Below, piece after piece: positions 12,345 through 26,120 of a stretch of DNA of 64,000 nucleotides. Numbering within the stretch: position 1 is the stretch's first letter; each line of letters begins with the position of its first letter. The position numbers and the translations under genes were made by a program. The stretch lies in assembly GCA_025024175.1 (NCBI GenBank), contig QCXZ01000138.1, positions 3,038,002-3,102,001 on the forward strand, given 5' to 3'. Origin of the DNA: Rhyzopertha dominica. Its lineage: Eukaryota; Arthropoda; Insecta; Coleoptera; Bostrichidae. The notes below the pieces were generated by a model, which was not told where the DNA came from, searched no databases, and was given only the letters and a program-made list of their open reading frames with translations.

Positions 12345-13320
12345 ATGAGTAATGCTGAAGATACAGGGACCGAGAGCAGTGACAGTGTTGTACTCGATAT
12401 CGAGCAATCGGCGAAACTGGCAATTGATGCACTGTGTCCAGTGAAGTCCAGAGTCCAATATAGACAGCGTACATACTATTTCAAAAATGGTGTGATGAAT
12501 AGAAAATAAGGAACCCCAGCGAGAATGTTTTCTTAACATATTTGCAACAAAAATGCAAAGTTCTAAAACTACCCTCACTTTGGAGCCACTACTCAATGCT
12601 GTGTTATGTGTTATGACCGTGTTATCAAAGAATAAAAATGTTGACATTATAAAGTTTAATAATCATTGCTTTTTTGAAAAGAAAGTCCGAAGGTTAGAAA
12701 GCGAAAAATTTAGTGTTAAGTAAAGACTATATTGCAACACTTAACCACACCAAATGATGAAGGCATGAGTATAATGCATAAAGTAGTTAGTTTATTGATA
12801 AAGTAATATTTTTCAAGGTAACGCTCATCATTGGTATCGCAGATGAACCAAGCCGTATGTTAGTAGATGTTAAAGATAAGGAAAATGTTTATCTTATTGT
12901 TATACCCTCGACGAAACAATACGTTTTCGCGAATTTTTGATCACTTGTGGAAACACTGAAGGATGATTGAACTTGGTGTAGATTATACGGAAATATGTTT
13001 GTCTACGCTACGAAACTGACCATCATCGAAGATTTTTTCGTCTATCCAGATAGATGTGGTTTTGTTTCAAAGTATGCTAATATATTCTTCATCAAGTACT
13101 CTTCTTGTTCGCAGGCTATGTTGACCTCTCACTTTTAGATTAATTTGTTCTATCGGAACACTGAACCTGGTATTGTAAGTTTCCACTTTCGAGTACAACA
13201 TTTTCATATGTTCAATTTTTAGGAGCAACGAAATTACTAGTGTGAAAACTCTTGTTTCCGAAGGTCTAACTATCTCATATTAAATAATTTTTGTTCTGTG
13301 TCCTGACTATAATTTTGAAC
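12345..13320 (+). pseudogene. Crypton-like tyrosine recombinase fossil
   Basis: The ATG at 12345 opens 54 codons containing AKLAIDALCPVKSRVQYRQR, like the LLPEKSRxRYE start of insect Crypton-type recombinases. After a frameshift, one frame carries the rest in order: ENVFLTYLQQ (12521), LPSLWSHYSMLCYVL (LWS at about 12578), KVTLIIGIADEPSRMLVDV (12815), ENVYLIVIPSTKQYVF (ends 12937) and ENSCFRRSN (13244). These match the family blocks ENVLLAYF, SSLWSxYSML, KVxLIFGIAGACRxxEL, VxIPDTKT and GHxFRRS. The first catalytic Arg may be kept at 12854-12856 and the FRR Arg at 13259-13261, but the catalytic His of GHxFRR is replaced. Many in-frame stops show it is dead. Ends of the element were not identified. 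A host-domesticated copy is unlikely given the stops. Confidence 0.7.
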
Positions 13321-16300
13321 TAGAGAAGATTGATGAAGTTTTGGAAAAGCAAAAGGCGTTCATTTATTGATAGAAACAAGGTTTTCTTCTAATTAGCTTT
13401 AGAGTTTGTCACAGTAATAACGCGTAGTTTCTGACACTATTTATAACTTCTAACATCACTGTATATGCCGTCACTAAAACACATTTTTATAGCTTCCTTC
13501 TTCAATGTTTTGGGGTAAGTATACTTAATATTTACGGTTTTTAAGCTGTATTTTTTATTAAAAAAATACCAGGTTTTCACAAAAATATAAAGTCATTCCA
13601 ATAGCGCCCTCTGTAAATTAAAATACATGAAAACTTGTGATTGCTAAATATGAAAAAGTCCGCTGACATTTATAATAGCCCCTTGCGCCAAACTGTAATT
13701 GATAAAATAAAATCACTTAGACGACATTTCTACTAATATCTTTTATCGAGCTTGTATTGGTCACTTTTGCCATAATTATTTTCCCCATGAACATATACTT
13801 ATCCACGTTAATTCGGAGTACTGCATTACGGCAATAGGGATATCTATCAATGTTCGAAAATGCCAAAAGTGGGTGTTGTGTTTCGGGCGAGACCACCCCA
13901 TTCCGCGCATAATTCCAGATCCGCGCATTAGTGTCATTTTCTGCGGGCCACTACTCGCTCCCGGTTGCATTTTACAGCTTGACATGACACCACGGCCACG
14001 TCTGAATAAAACTGGTAATTGCAGAATTAATATTTGAATGCGAGCCAAGTTGACGAGCATGGCGGAGGAAGGGCAGACAAGTTGTGTGAATACTTAACAA
14101 GAGACACACAGAACGGTTGTAATAGTCGCTCGGCTGCCAACTTCCGAGCGCAATTTCGGAAATATATATGTGCCATAGCACGTGCTTCCACTGCAGGTAT
14201 ACTAATCCCTAATCTGAGTTCTGGAACGTATGAGAACGTCACAAGTGTACCGCGGTGCGGTGCAGAAATGGTGGAGGCGCCAGGATGGATGTTCCTATAC
14301 GGAGCGTGTTTCGGAGAGAGGCAGTCCGTCTTTGTGCATCGAAAAATATTCGGAATTGTAAAAAGATCGAAATAAGTTCTGACGCATAGTTGTACTTAAA
14401 ATTAAATAGTCGTTAAATTACTCAGAGTAAGTCATACTGCATTAAGAGAAAAAATCGCTTACCTGTTAGAAAACTGCCATTTACAAGTTTTTATATTGCC
14501 CGATTGCTTTTCTGTTATCTCAGAGAGTAAGATTTTTACATAATTTCATTGCACGAGTTACAAGAACCAGAATATGGGAATCAAGAGTTCTATGGCGACC
14601 TGATGTTGCACATGCATCAAATACGGACCCAGCTAAACGGCGACTTCACTCTCATTTAATTTCTCATTACGACAGTCTCTAACTTGTGTTCTTACAATAA
14701 AGTCCCATACCACAAATTTCGGAATCTTTTTTGAAATCGTCTTTTCTGACGACGAAACGAAGCGGCGCAGTCAGTAGGATTGCGATGGGCGCGTAAATCG
14801 AGGGCACATCGGTTTGTGGCCTTGTTCGACCCAGAAAAAAGTTCAAATGAAGATAATCTGCACCATCGCAGCAGATGTAAAACCACCAAAATTTCACAAT
14901 CTAAACTCTAAACCAGGACTCCTATCCCTAAAATTAGGCAATGCATTAGATTATTGGTCATTTAATAAAATTTTTGATATAACTAATGTAACTTAAGTTT
15001 TATTCACTTCAAAGTTCGTACTATCGAATCAAAAAGCTGTTCCATATTCATCTCATTCCGAAAGTATGGCAGAGAATTCTTTTATCTGGTGCCTCTAGAT
15101 TTATCTAGCCGTCAAAGAGGATATGCAGAATATATCAAATGATGCCCACCTGGAAAAATAAATTTGCTTACGTTTTATAAACATGACCAGGTATGAAAAA
15201 AACATTAATTAATTTAATTTAACTTGTAGGTGATGATCACTTTTATATTCCCAGGACTCAACCCGCTGTTTTCCAATAATTTTCCAAAAGTTTAAAAATA
15301 TAACCTATATGGTACACTTTAGAAAAACCTTTTTACCGCTTTCTATACGTAGCTGTTGTCTCATAAATAAATAATTACCAAACTAGAAAATATCGTTCGA
15401 TTTGAACGCTCAACAACGGTACCCAGTAGGTCACGTAATCTCTGGCGTAATAGCTGGAACTGCACTGACAGGTAGTTGCCATATTGGGCGACTTATAAGA
15501 TACTTACTTGGACAAATTTTTGCTGTGACGACAGGCAATGAAATGGGCGACTTTCTCTTTCTGTTATGCCAACAAGATATATATTTGTCGACCACTATAG
15601 TTCCTGGTTCGGATTTCTAATTACCATCGAAATCATAGCGTTTTGAAGATATTTTGAGCGACTTTACATCAATCTCAAAGGGTTTGCTTCCTAATCCAAA
15701 GCCTGGATTCCCCAAAAAATCTTGTGCGCACCATGTGAGATGCCTTGCATTCATTTTTAAATAAATAACAAATGTCCTTTTTGGATCAAACATAGTACTT
15801 TTATGGAGATGGAGTATGGTAGCGATATCATTTTGATACTTGGCGACATGTTGGCGATATTTTTTGGGAAAAGCTTAATTAGAGACGACAATCCGTCTAA
15901 ATCTAGCAACCCTAGTTAATGTTAGATAGGAGTAATATTTTATAATGTCGCGTTGTATTCAAGATAATGACAAAAAAAACTTGAAAATAAGTGCATTTTG
16001 TCGCCAATAATTCTACTAAGAAGTCTGTTACTCTGCCACGGGAAAAATCAAGGAGATTGAAGCTTTCTAGTGCTGCAAGAGGTGAGATGACTGTTTCTTG
16101 TGTTTTTCTGCTGTGAGAACAACATTAAACAAAAAATAAGTCACAATTTCAAACCTCAATACACGATAAATTGTTCGACGTGGCTTTTGTAAATCGTGTC
16201 GTATTCGTTAAGGAGCATACACCTATAACACACCAGAACAGGGGCTATAAAAAGCTACTCGTGACAAACATGAACAAGTAGACTAATGGAAGGAGGGGCG

Positions 16301-16595
16301 TTATTGTGCTTTTACAATGCTGCAGCATGCTGTGAGGGTCACGTGATACAAACTGTGACGACAACAATAGCTTCGATCGTTTAGCAAGCGTATTGCGATC
16401 TGGTAGAATTCTCAAACTTTTATCAATCATTTGAGGGTAAAACACGTTTTTATATTAGCGACGCTGCAAGGGTTTAGACGATTAGAATATTAGATTTTGA
16501 TTATATAGAATATGAGACCGGCTAGCCATCTCTACCCACAGTGATGAAAAAGTTATATTTAACTACGAATGCCAGTAAATTACGACCACACAAAC

Positions 16596-16627
16596 TAGAT
16601 TTTCAGAAAATCGAAACTGAAAATCTA
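16596..16627. repeat. Small palindrome
   Basis: TAGATTTTCAG (16596-16606) and CTGAAAATCTA (16617-16627) are perfect 11-bp arms with a 10-nt spacer. There is no T-tract or gene next to it that would suggest a role. Confidence 0.6.
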
Positions 16628-17440
16628 ATTTACATTTACTCAATCGTGTGGACTTAACTGGGTAGTTTGGACCTGTCTAACCGAAAGAATCTAAGTGGAT
16701 TTCTTTAGGTGGAGTGAATTTTCCAGCCCTGCTGTCGCCCCTTGTATAACAGCAAGATTTGATGGAACATCTCACACATCAAGCCCCATTTCGCTTGTTC
16801 CCGTTTCCCCCGAAATAGCCCAACCATCATCTATTCCACTGATACTAAGGTAGTTCCTTACGACATCACCGGGCCCCCCTTCGTGCAGCCCCCATGGGAA
16901 TAACGGAGCCGCGACAAGCGTACCGGTATAATGAGTGGCATGTAGCTGTTCACGCACTCGCAGCCGCGGTTATACTAATTGCGTAGTAAAGCTGAACTAA
17001 AATCTAATCTGAATTATCTAACGCGGGACGTAAACCATTTCTGAAATTGCCGTGGCGATTACGGCACCAGTTTGGGGTCCTGCATCCGAAAAGCTCACCT
17101 ACATCAAAACAGTATTTGGAACAACTTGGTTAACAAGTGCCAAAGTGGAAGGGATCCCACAAACAAGGTTAGTGCCTTCGGTGTAGGAACAACGGAGGAG
17201 GTTGCGGGTGAAGTAGGTCGACTATATCAAGAATGACAGGCGATGAATCGAACGATGTTTTCAACACACCGAAATGGACTGAGTAGCATTAATAAATGAA
17301 AATATTAACAATCTGTTTGCCTCTGCCAAAGGTACGACGAGGTGCCAATAGTGGTCAACTTTTAAAGAGATTTGGAAAATAAACCATAAGGTAAGCCTAT
17401 CGACCTTTTATATTAACTGCCCAGGGAACATAGTCAAAGA

Positions 17441-17467
17441 TAATAATAATTATTATTATTATTATTT
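17441..17467. repeat. TAA/ATT microsatellite palindrome
   Basis: Three TAA triplets followed by a run of ATT triplets form a 27-bp AT-only palindrome. Confidence 0.8.
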
Positions 17468-19079
17468 GCAGCCAGATATAAGCAGGTATTACTTTCTTAC
17501 ATTTATTAGTACGTTAATGACTATTCGCTACTTATATATCAAATTAAAGCTATTTTTTCTGTGTATGCTGGAATATCTCTAGCTATGTAGGTGTGGCTAC
17601 GAGTAGGGGTTGCTAGCTGTAAAAGATAGATTAGAGTGAAAGAGAAATAGAAGACTAAAACCTATATCTTTTAGATATCATTCAAAAACAATACAGCGCC
17701 TTATAATCTCCGCAAAAGCATTCCAATCAAGCATTAAACATTTCTTGGAGCAGTACACAACCCGAACGGTACTCTTTTATACTGAAATTGTCCATTAATA
17801 GTACGAAAGCTAGTTTTTAATTTTATGTTAATTTCATCCAGAAAGCATCTGTAATCAATTTTCAGAATATTTAAAACGAAGAAAACGTTTTCTTTGAGAA
17901 AAGTAGAGTATTTTCAATAATTTAGAGGTTACCGGCACGCTGATATACGTCCATACATGAGTTCTTTAGCTAGGTCTAAGCATCACGTATAAAATGGCTA
18001 GCTTTTCTAAATACTAACGACCCTTTGTGCTTTGTCGAGTCTGTCGATTAATATAACGTCAACTCATTAAGGAATAGCGATTTCGATTTCATGCAAGGAT
18101 AGTAATTTCCGCGCGAATGGGGTCGATATGAGCAGGTATATTGTACGTTCGACGGTAACGCACATCCGGAAGATGCCCGCACACGCAGGCAACTATTAAC
18201 GGCGGAGATAATGCTCCGCTACAAACTAAGTGCAAAACTCTGACAACCGCAGAGCGTGCCATACGATTTATGTGTGCACAAGTCAAATACAGGTACTAGT
18301 AAACACAACGGGAGATATGTAGTAGTTTGGATTGATTGTTTGACAAACAAATGTTTCATCAACATACATTTCTGAAGCGAGTCAAAGTTCAATAAAGCCG
18401 TGGAAGCTGGGCTAAATCAGTTCATTAAACACGCCGGCTTGGTAAATAAACCCATAAACATCCCTCAATGCTCATGTCTTGCGCGTAGAATTTCGACACG
18501 AGTTCGGATGTTGGCCATGCTTAGAGCCAAATCGCGCGAGTAAAGGGAATAATTCAGGACTTTTAGAAGGGTTCACACGGGAAAAGCCGGTAAAAACTCA
18601 GACAACAGACTTGCAATTATGGGAAGAGGAAAAGCACAGAATTGTTCGATCGTCAGGTTTAATCACAAAAACTATAGATTAGCAAAATTAATCTGTGTCA
18701 TGCTGTCTGCATCAGAACAATCTATAGACAGCTCTTTCGGCTTAAAAAAGTCCTCTTGGCACAACTACAGTCCCAATGAAGACAACATGGCACAGATCTG
18801 GCCTTCCTTTATATGTATACGCCGAGGTAGACGATATGTATATGGGAATAACTGTGGACGCCACTATGCCATCTATTGAGCAATTAGCAGTCACCCACCC
18901 GTCTCTGTGGGGAACCAGTATCTACACTACAAGTTGAGCTACCGTTCCGAGTACGGCTTCGCCATGTAGGCGGGTGGCCGACACTGTTAACTGCCAGTAG
19001 ATGGCAAAACTGGTGAAACAACTGTGCATATAGTCCTAATGTCATTAGGCCGCTTCTTGTGGCTTGTCCTAAAACGGGA

Positions 19080-19345
19080 AACAGAAAACAGAAGACAGGC
19101 AAGGCAGAGATACAGTTACAGAAATAGAAGGCCGACAAGTGAAAATTGATACAAGTTACCAAGAGGCTAAGGGCAAGAAAAAGTTGGTTTCGACAACTAA
19201 GGAGAGTAAAGTTGTACGTCGGTATAATTTTGCCAAGTGTGTTCCGAATTATATAAGGAATTTAAAAGAAAGCTTGCGGAAAATTGGATAATATGTCCAG
19301 GTTGTACACAATGGTTCCAACTGAAGGTCCACATTTAGTCTTTTA
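19080..19345 (+). pseudogene. Transposase-type C-terminal zinc finger fossil (pogo-like?)
   Basis: The frame from about 19229 reads FCQVCSELYKEFKRKLAENW, then IICPGCTQWFQLKVHI and a stop. The C-x2-C, 18 residues, W-x2-C-x2-C, then W-[FH]-x-L-[KH] pattern matches the PHD-like finger at the C terminus of several insect pogo/Tigger-like transposases and some retroelement proteins. The cysteine expected after WFQLK is replaced by Val. The charged, Lys/Arg-rich reading upstream (19080-19225) fits the linker usually found before this finger. No DDE domain was found, so the family assignment is an inference. Confidence 0.4.
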
Positions 19346-19414
19346 CCCGGTGCACCCCGGAAATATCATTTTAAGTTTAATTCCTTACAAAGAATATGCA
19401 AGTATAAACAAATA

Positions 19415-19500
19415 GACGGCAATGCGATCTGTCAGCCTTACACAGACATGATGACAAAGCCGCCACCTAGCTGCCACAATGGAAACTAATTCCTAAAGGA
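19415..19500 (+). repeat. Foldback repeat module A, diverged single-arm copy
   Basis: The segment beginning AGACGGCAATGCGATCTGTC, then GATGACAAAGCCGCCACCTAGC and TTCCTAAAGG, is a diverged copy of the left arm of the repeats at 42711 and 57803. Only the left module is present; there is no right arm and no hammerhead core downstream. Confidence 0.7.
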
Positions 19501-22484
19501 GATGACCTGTATTCTGTATTTAATATATGTAGGTATATTTGGATTTTGCTTTGGGTAAAAAATAAAAGTATCATTATATCCTACTTATTAACAGAGAAAA
19601 ATAAAATTAACATGTCCTCTTTGCCCGGAGCCCCCCTCTATTTTAGGATGATATTAGAAAATGATAATCTAACCCCCGAAATGAGTATCTTCAATGTACA
19701 ACAACCATAAAAGTGTTCAACGTATTACTGAAAAACTTCCCAGTTAGAAGATTTACTGATACTGCGTGATTAGAAAGCCGAATCCAGCCACTCGAGTTTT
19801 GCTCTTGTATTGAGCTCGTCAGACAAAAATGCAACAAGAAGACCAGCGCAGAACAACGCCAACTTTCCTGAAGAGCTAATAGCGAGAATGAAATTGGAGT
19901 TGCGGGATCTGGTTGCAACAATTTTTTTGAAATGGATGAATGGTTATTCGGCACACTTTATTTCGCAGTGGTTCCATTAAATTCCGCCAATTTAATCTTG
20001 AACTGACTGAAAATCAATGCAAACCAACATAATTATTATTCCAACAAGCATCATATCACTGTTGAGCCAGCTGAAGTCATTCACCCAAGACCTCCCTTGC
20101 GTCAAAAAGACAGTCGTTAGCGAACTCCATCTGCTGAAACATCTCGACATTAGCTCCGTGCACTTTCTGGTGATTCAACTAATTATGTCTGTGCTACGCA
20201 CACACGCACGTGTCGCTAGCTAAAATAATAATTTGTTCGCCGTTCATTAAACAGCGACGATGACTAAATAGGACATCATCGCCAAGGCGCTTCTTATTAG
20301 CGGCGCGCACGCTGTTAATGTGGGGCGCATGGAAGGGATGCAGTTACTTCATTTCCTGTGGAGAATTTATAAAGAGAAAACACACGCCAAATTTCAATTA
20401 GGGCCTTGCCGATTAAGTAAGGTGCCGCTTATGAGCGAAATAGCTGGAGTCAGTTTAAACATAAATCTTCCGCGGAAATAACCTTGTAGAACCGGGGATT
20501 TCTCGAAGGCCCGAATACGGTGGAAAGTACGACAGAATTAAGACGCCAAGATGCGATAATTTTATTACACGTACACCTTGTTACCCCACTAAGGGGCGAT
20601 CAATTCTCAGGCTACGAGCGCGCTATAAGCAGAAGAAAATAACTTTGATAGTGGAATGTAATATGCCAGCTCCTCGGTGCAACATTGTTATTAGATGGCT
20701 TAACGAGTGTCCCGACTAAAACGCCGGACATTTTCTTCCTTTCTTGCCCCAATCCAAGCCTGGAGGCTTACACCGAAAAGTGAACCGTTTGCCACGGTAC
20801 ACCAAAACTTTCTCCCGCAGCACACCAATGATTTTTTTTCTGGAGTTTCTAAATAAGTAGCGAATACAGATAATGTCAGTAAAACCCGCGGAAAACGCGA
20901 TTTGCAGACCATATTAAAATGGCGCCAATAAACTACGATCCACGGTGTTTGTGCGATGTTTTTGAGCAACTGATAGTACTTCAGCCTTTGATCTTTCAAT
21001 TATTTAACTGTTTTATCAATAGCATTTGTTGGTATAGTATCAAGCCACAACTACTAGAAAGCTTAGTATCGAAAGATTTTGATATCACCTACGCCAATAA
21101 ACTGATTTCTAATATCCTAAGCCTACAACAAATAACGCGTTAAAGTTAGAAACATGGAAGATTTTAACGTTCGCTATTTGAAGGCGGCCTCCCCTATACA
21201 AATCCATTCTCTGTTTCAGTGGATCTCGATGGTCTAGCTGCTCTCTTGTCAGCAGGATATTTCTGTGATTGAGAAAGTTTAGAACAAGTTCCTTGGAATC
21301 TACGCATATTAGAGCACACGACTGAAATTTCTTCAGGCTTTCTATCCGTATAGTCACTGGATGCATATCGAAAATCAATCCTCTATTATTTCTGTTTCTG
21401 AGCTTCCTCAACAATTATACTTTTGGCTGCTGCTTATTACGTTTCGAGCAAATGATGACCGCTGTACTATATTTCTTCGAGTTTATTAGTTATTGTACTT
21501 GGTTGTTGTTTTTTCTGCACGTATCATTCCAAAGAAAAGTTTTGTTCCGCAAATAAAGAATTAAAAATAATGTAGTCAAGTTTGCCCACAATTAGACGTA
21601 GTCTAAACTAATCAGCAAAAACGAAAGTAAAGCCCAATGGATACTACCAGTACTGGAATAATACGATAGGTAACAATATAAAGAAACATTGCCGTTTTAA
21701 CAAATAACAATGCAACAGAATGTTTGTTATTCTAAATGTTGCAGATGCCACTAGTTCACGAATTACTGGTCCAGCATCATAATTTTTCTTCTTCCGACAG
21801 AGATCTTTAAGCTGCGTTCATTTTCAAGGATCAGGGTTCATGTGAATCGAAATGTATTCTAAAGCTACCAGAGGGAATACAAGGACCGGAGATGCTCACG
21901 AAAATTCATTCGCTGCTCGGACTGCAAATGAAGATCCCCCGTTCAACATACGCAGCACCCATGATTATCGCAACAACTTGGATGTTCATAATAGGCAATG
22001 TTAGAAAATATCAGTCGTTAATCATTATTTTTCTAGCACTTTCTTGCAACACACCACCATATGCTTTTAGTTATTGCATATCTCCAAATTCGTCGCAATA
22101 CTGCCGTATTACACCAGATGGATGCAGTAAATACAATAAGTAATGCACCAAATAAATTGTATCTAACAGAAAAGATATATATACATATATATTACATTTG
22201 TTAAAATCACCAAATACAACAAGTGCGCAATAGTTATTACGTAAAAATATAAAACGTTTTCTTTTAAAATCTGGTGCACACCAATCCTTCCGAACTTGTC
22301 ACTGAAATGGCGACTGAACAAAATATTTTCTAACTAAAAAACCCACATTGTTAAAATAAATACAAATTCTATTAGGTTTTTCAATTTTCTTTCGTATTAT
22401 TTCATCAATAAGCTTTCATTTCTATTTATGTACAACGAAAGTACGATTTAATAATTATTTTAAAAAACTTACACAGTAATAATA
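19501..22484. other. Unassigned DNA
   Basis: Frames on both strands (for example 19691-19954 and 21109-21414 on minus, 21892-22143 on plus) show no recognisable domain. A GC- and CpG-richer island spans about 20220-20560 and another is near 20720-20940. The AT-only palindromic run near 22170-22192 is simple sequence. Confidence 0.35.
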
Positions 22485-23015
22485 ATTATTTCAATATTCG
22501 ATATACATAATGTGTTCAGAATAATCACCACCATTATCTAAACAAATTTGAACATGTCGATAAAATGTGTTTTCCACCACTTCCAGCAAAATTCGAATTG
22601 TTAATTAGAATCGTATAAACCAAACTTTTCTTGTACCCTGCAAGAAAAAATCAGACGGGTTGAGATCGGGCGATCTAGGAAGCGCGTTAAAGATCCGTTT
22701 CATCCAATTCAAAAAAACTTATTTAATCAATCGCGTACTAATCTAGCATTACGACATAGCACACCATCATGCAGGTATCACATATTTCCCCTCATATCCA
22801 GCGGTAAGTAGCTAAGTAGTTCTAAAAGAACATCATATACAAAATTTTAATACCGTTTGAACGGTTGTGGGATTATGTAAGATCCGGTAGGACGCCAACT
22901 CCAGTCCAAATAGTTAGGGAAAATTTCTGCAATATAGGGTTTTTATTTGCCCAAATGTGCATATTATAGATGTTAAAAATTAATCCTCTTATACATCCAG
23001 CTGCATCAGTAGATA
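22485..23015 (-). pseudogene. Tc1/mariner-type transposase fossil with all three catalytic regions
   Basis: On the minus strand, from high to low coordinates, degenerate blocks appear in the correct order. TDAAGCIRGLIFNIYNMHIW and ANKNP match the first catalytic SDEA-x(n)-N-x-HNxHxWxxENP block. FSLTIWTGVG matches the VNVWAGI strand. YLHDGVLCRNARLVRD matches WFQQDGAPAH with the second Asp kept and the preceding Trp now a stop. PRSPDLNPSDFFLQG is an almost intact third-catalytic block. VQICLDNGGDYSEHIM matches the C-terminal KCIxxNGGHFEHL. Frameshifts and stops interrupt it. The N-terminal helix-turn-helix was not recognised in 23016-23520. It belongs to the same broad group as the elements at 36.5 and 60.7 kb. 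Confidence 0.7.
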
Positions 23016-25768
23016 GTATCACAGCTTAACCATATACCAGCTTTTCCATTTCTGGCGTTGACCATGATCGAAATATTGTCGAAACTCCCTGATAACCTAT
23101 TTCGATCAGTACAGCGACTGAGAACGATGCGTAGTCGCAAGCGCAAAACTTAATTTTGCCTTGAGTTTCATAGCCGGTAGATGAATAAGCTATAATAGTA
23201 CGTATGATGAAAATTTTGGTTGTTAAATTACTTTTATAAGCAAGCACTTGCAAAACCGACGTTGCAGAAAAATGAACCTCTTTAAGTATTCAGTAAATTG
23301 TCATATCCGATACCCTACGATGTAGAACCATCCGTCCAGTATACCTGGCACTGGTCTCTAGCTCCAACATTCTCCAAAACAGCTTCCTTTGCCCGATCAG
23401 AATGTTGTTTTCGGCGACCGAATACTGTAGGTTAAAAAAAATCGGTTCCGAAAGATAATACATCAACAATGTTTGCGTTTCCTCAGTTATAATTTGCAAC
23501 ATTTCTTCTGTTGCATTTAGCTTTTGGCTACCGCCCCAACTACTTGTATCCTGCCAGTAGTTTTACGTTTATAATAGTTCTGGTCGGCTTGCATTTAAAA
23601 ACTCTCATGACCACCTGTGTATGTACTTTTGCGCAACCATATAAACATTCGCAAAGTTACATTATGTATTCAAATTGCCTCGTATACTAATAGAACGTGT
23701 GGACATTCTGAAGGCAACAAAGTGAATATCTTTGTTACACAACTTGAGTGCCAGACACCTGATCTTCAAATCCTTTATCCGACTGCTGGCTCGAGAGCTT
23801 CTTTAAGCTGGAAACACCAGTGGCGCAATTCACGTTGCTTGACTCTCGTCCTCAAACGTGGCCTTCTGAAAGCAGCTGAATAAGAGGTTGCACCGGTTGG
23901 TGCTCGAGGGGTAGTGCAGGGGCGTATAATGGGGGAGGGTGGAGGTTCGTCAGTGCGCCAGCCGCGCCGAGACTGCGATTTAATGAGCATGAAATCCAAA
24001 TGGTAATTTGATTTGGACTTAATTAACGCGGTACTCTAGTAAAGTCGGGTCTCGCACGATATAGCTCGATCCCCGTGTAATTTGGGAACTACACGACCAT
24101 ACCTCTTCGCGAAATCTTTAAATTTTAATTGCTTCATCATATTAAATGATCCCAGTGCGCTGTGGTGTGCGGAACCAGAGCGGAACCAAGGACGGCCATT
24201 GCCAGCCCGCGCACTGTATGTATTCGCATGGTTAACACAGTTTTAACTGTGCTGCAGTTGGAGAGAGCCGTTATCATCCAGGACCTAACTGAGGTGAAAT
24301 AGGGGTTGACGCGCACCGACAACATTCTAGATGAGCGCGGTAGTAATTTGCTTTGGTGCAAGTTTGCTAATGTGCCATCGGTGGTTTCCTTCTGTAACGG
24401 AAAACGAGATTATACTAAATTCTTTTGTTCAGTGAAACTTCAAACACTAGCTCATAACGTACAACCACGTATACATCCTCAGTATGTCGATTTCGACTAT
24501 GTGGTACAAAATGGAGTAAGCTATTTTGCAATATCACATATATCTTCAATGGTTGGTTATTGCGGTTCAAGACTATTTAAAACGAGTAGGAATAACTCAT
24601 CTTTAGTATATATGAAGTGATGTCCATTACTATAGGAACCACTGAAGTTCAAACCAGACTACAGAATATGATAACTGTAGTTGTTCTGATAACAATAAGA
24701 ACGAGACGGATTACTATCAGAATTAAAATTACTTGCACGAAAAGACAAGGTTACATTTATAGTTAATGCTTAATGTAAAGACCACCTTTAAGCTTATGAG
24801 CCTAGTAATGTTTATTTTCTTAATCAAGGTTTCGTAGAATCGGAGCATTATCATTAAAGATTGAAGAAATAACGACGCAGGTACACATGTTTTACTTGTT
24901 AGTGCCAGTCGTTAGTGTTCTTGCGAATTGAGTAAACCGTGTACATCTCTTGATGGACTCAAAATACTCATTTTTGACAAAGATACATCTGGCAGAAATG
25001 CTTCAAGAGACTCTGAACAGAAGATTTTTTGGAAACTAGATTTGTCGTCTTAGCCACGAAATATGATCTTGATGATGGAGATGTTCAACAAATCTAGGAA
25101 GAAGAAAAAACTATAACCTTTACAGACAAAATCTACATTTGTTTATCTGTACTAACTAAACCCTTGCTTTTATTACAGATTTAGATGGAACCAAACAGAA
25201 GAAGGCTTGAAATGTCTTTGAAAGCTCATGCGCACAATGGTGTTCAATATTTATCCGGTTGTCAAAATCTTACAATTTTTTATCAACTGATAGTCTATTA
25301 GCTCAAGTGGAAGAAATTTTAGGTTTTCTCTATTCTACCTTAACAAGTATGGTATATTTTTTTGTTTGCTTTAGTGATGGTAACCTATTTCGCACATATT
25401 AAAGGAAATCTATCATGGGCACCAGCCAAAAGATCCCCACAGGCAGAAGAGTTCTGCAGGAATGTAGTGTTGATGTAGCAAGAAATAACTGTTGCAACCA
25501 GTAGATATAAAATCATCGGGACAACGAAGCGCTAATTGAAGAAAAGAAGAACAGTCACTGTACGTGAATGCATGGACATAAAGTAACGTAATAAAAATTG
25601 GAAAAAACGGAGTACAAATGGTACATGTAGACACACATAATGAAAGGAGTAGCTTAAACAAAACGTTATAAACTTATTCAAGTAAAGCACAACAACAGAA
25701 GGCATACAGAAAGGCTGGACTATTATCGGAGAACAACGTTCAAATCTGAAACATTATTCTAAAGGCGC
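23016..25768. other. Unassigned DNA with a GC-richer island
   Basis: Positions 23880-24330 are GC- and CpG-richer. Frames such as 23617-23883 and 24306-24620 have no recognisable family. Nothing further was supportable. Confidence 0.35.
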
Positions 25769-26120
25769 TTGTTAAAAATATGGTTACCTATAGCAAAAGT
25801 AAGTTTTGGATGCCACACAGTATACATAATAAGTGTGCATGTTCGATCTAGCAGAGATGTAGGGACAGTATTTAACGGCCTTCGAAGAGATACGATAAAA
25901 TTACTATGGAAACCGGCATATAAATATTGCAGTTTTATTATTCGCGAATGCGGTAGTCAATAACGAAGAAAAGTTAACAGCAAAATTATGGCATGACAAA
26001 ACATTCATTAGAGGAATTAGGACACATATTAAATGTTGGGGACACATCAGAGGTGATAGATGAAAAATTTAAAAATAAATAATGTCTAGAAGACCGAGAA
26101 TCCCTAAGTTTCTATAACGT
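25769..26120 (+). pseudogene. Possible LINE 3' fragment
   Basis: The 25950-26110 stretch gives RGIRTHIKCWGHIRGDR and, in the same frame after several stops, MSRRPRIPKFL. This resembles the RxxxLRWWGHVxRMxxxR and RRxRGRPRxRW segments at the end of RTE-like LINE ORF2. The 64-codon frame at 25769-25963 lies upstream but shows no clear motif. The match is weak and could be chance. Confidence 0.25.

Larger units (their letters stand above)
13321..19079. other. Long noncoding stretch, mixed AT-rich DNA and GC-richer islands
   Basis: No gene or transposon domain could be supported. GC-richer islands lie near 13860-14380, 16760-16980 and 18090-18300. A 113-codon frame at 14034-14375 sits in one of them but has no recognisable family. 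Small features: an 11-bp-arm palindrome at 16596-16627 and an AT microsatellite at 17441-17467. Confidence 0.35.

Noticed and set aside
14034..14375. 113-codon plus-strand frame
   Set aside because: It is in a GC-richer island with three antisense frames also open; composition has no conserved pattern.
20919..21414. Adjacent frames near 21 kb as a possible gene
   Set aside because: The plus-strand 74-codon and minus-strand 101-codon frames have no known domain and no shared splice or promoter signals.
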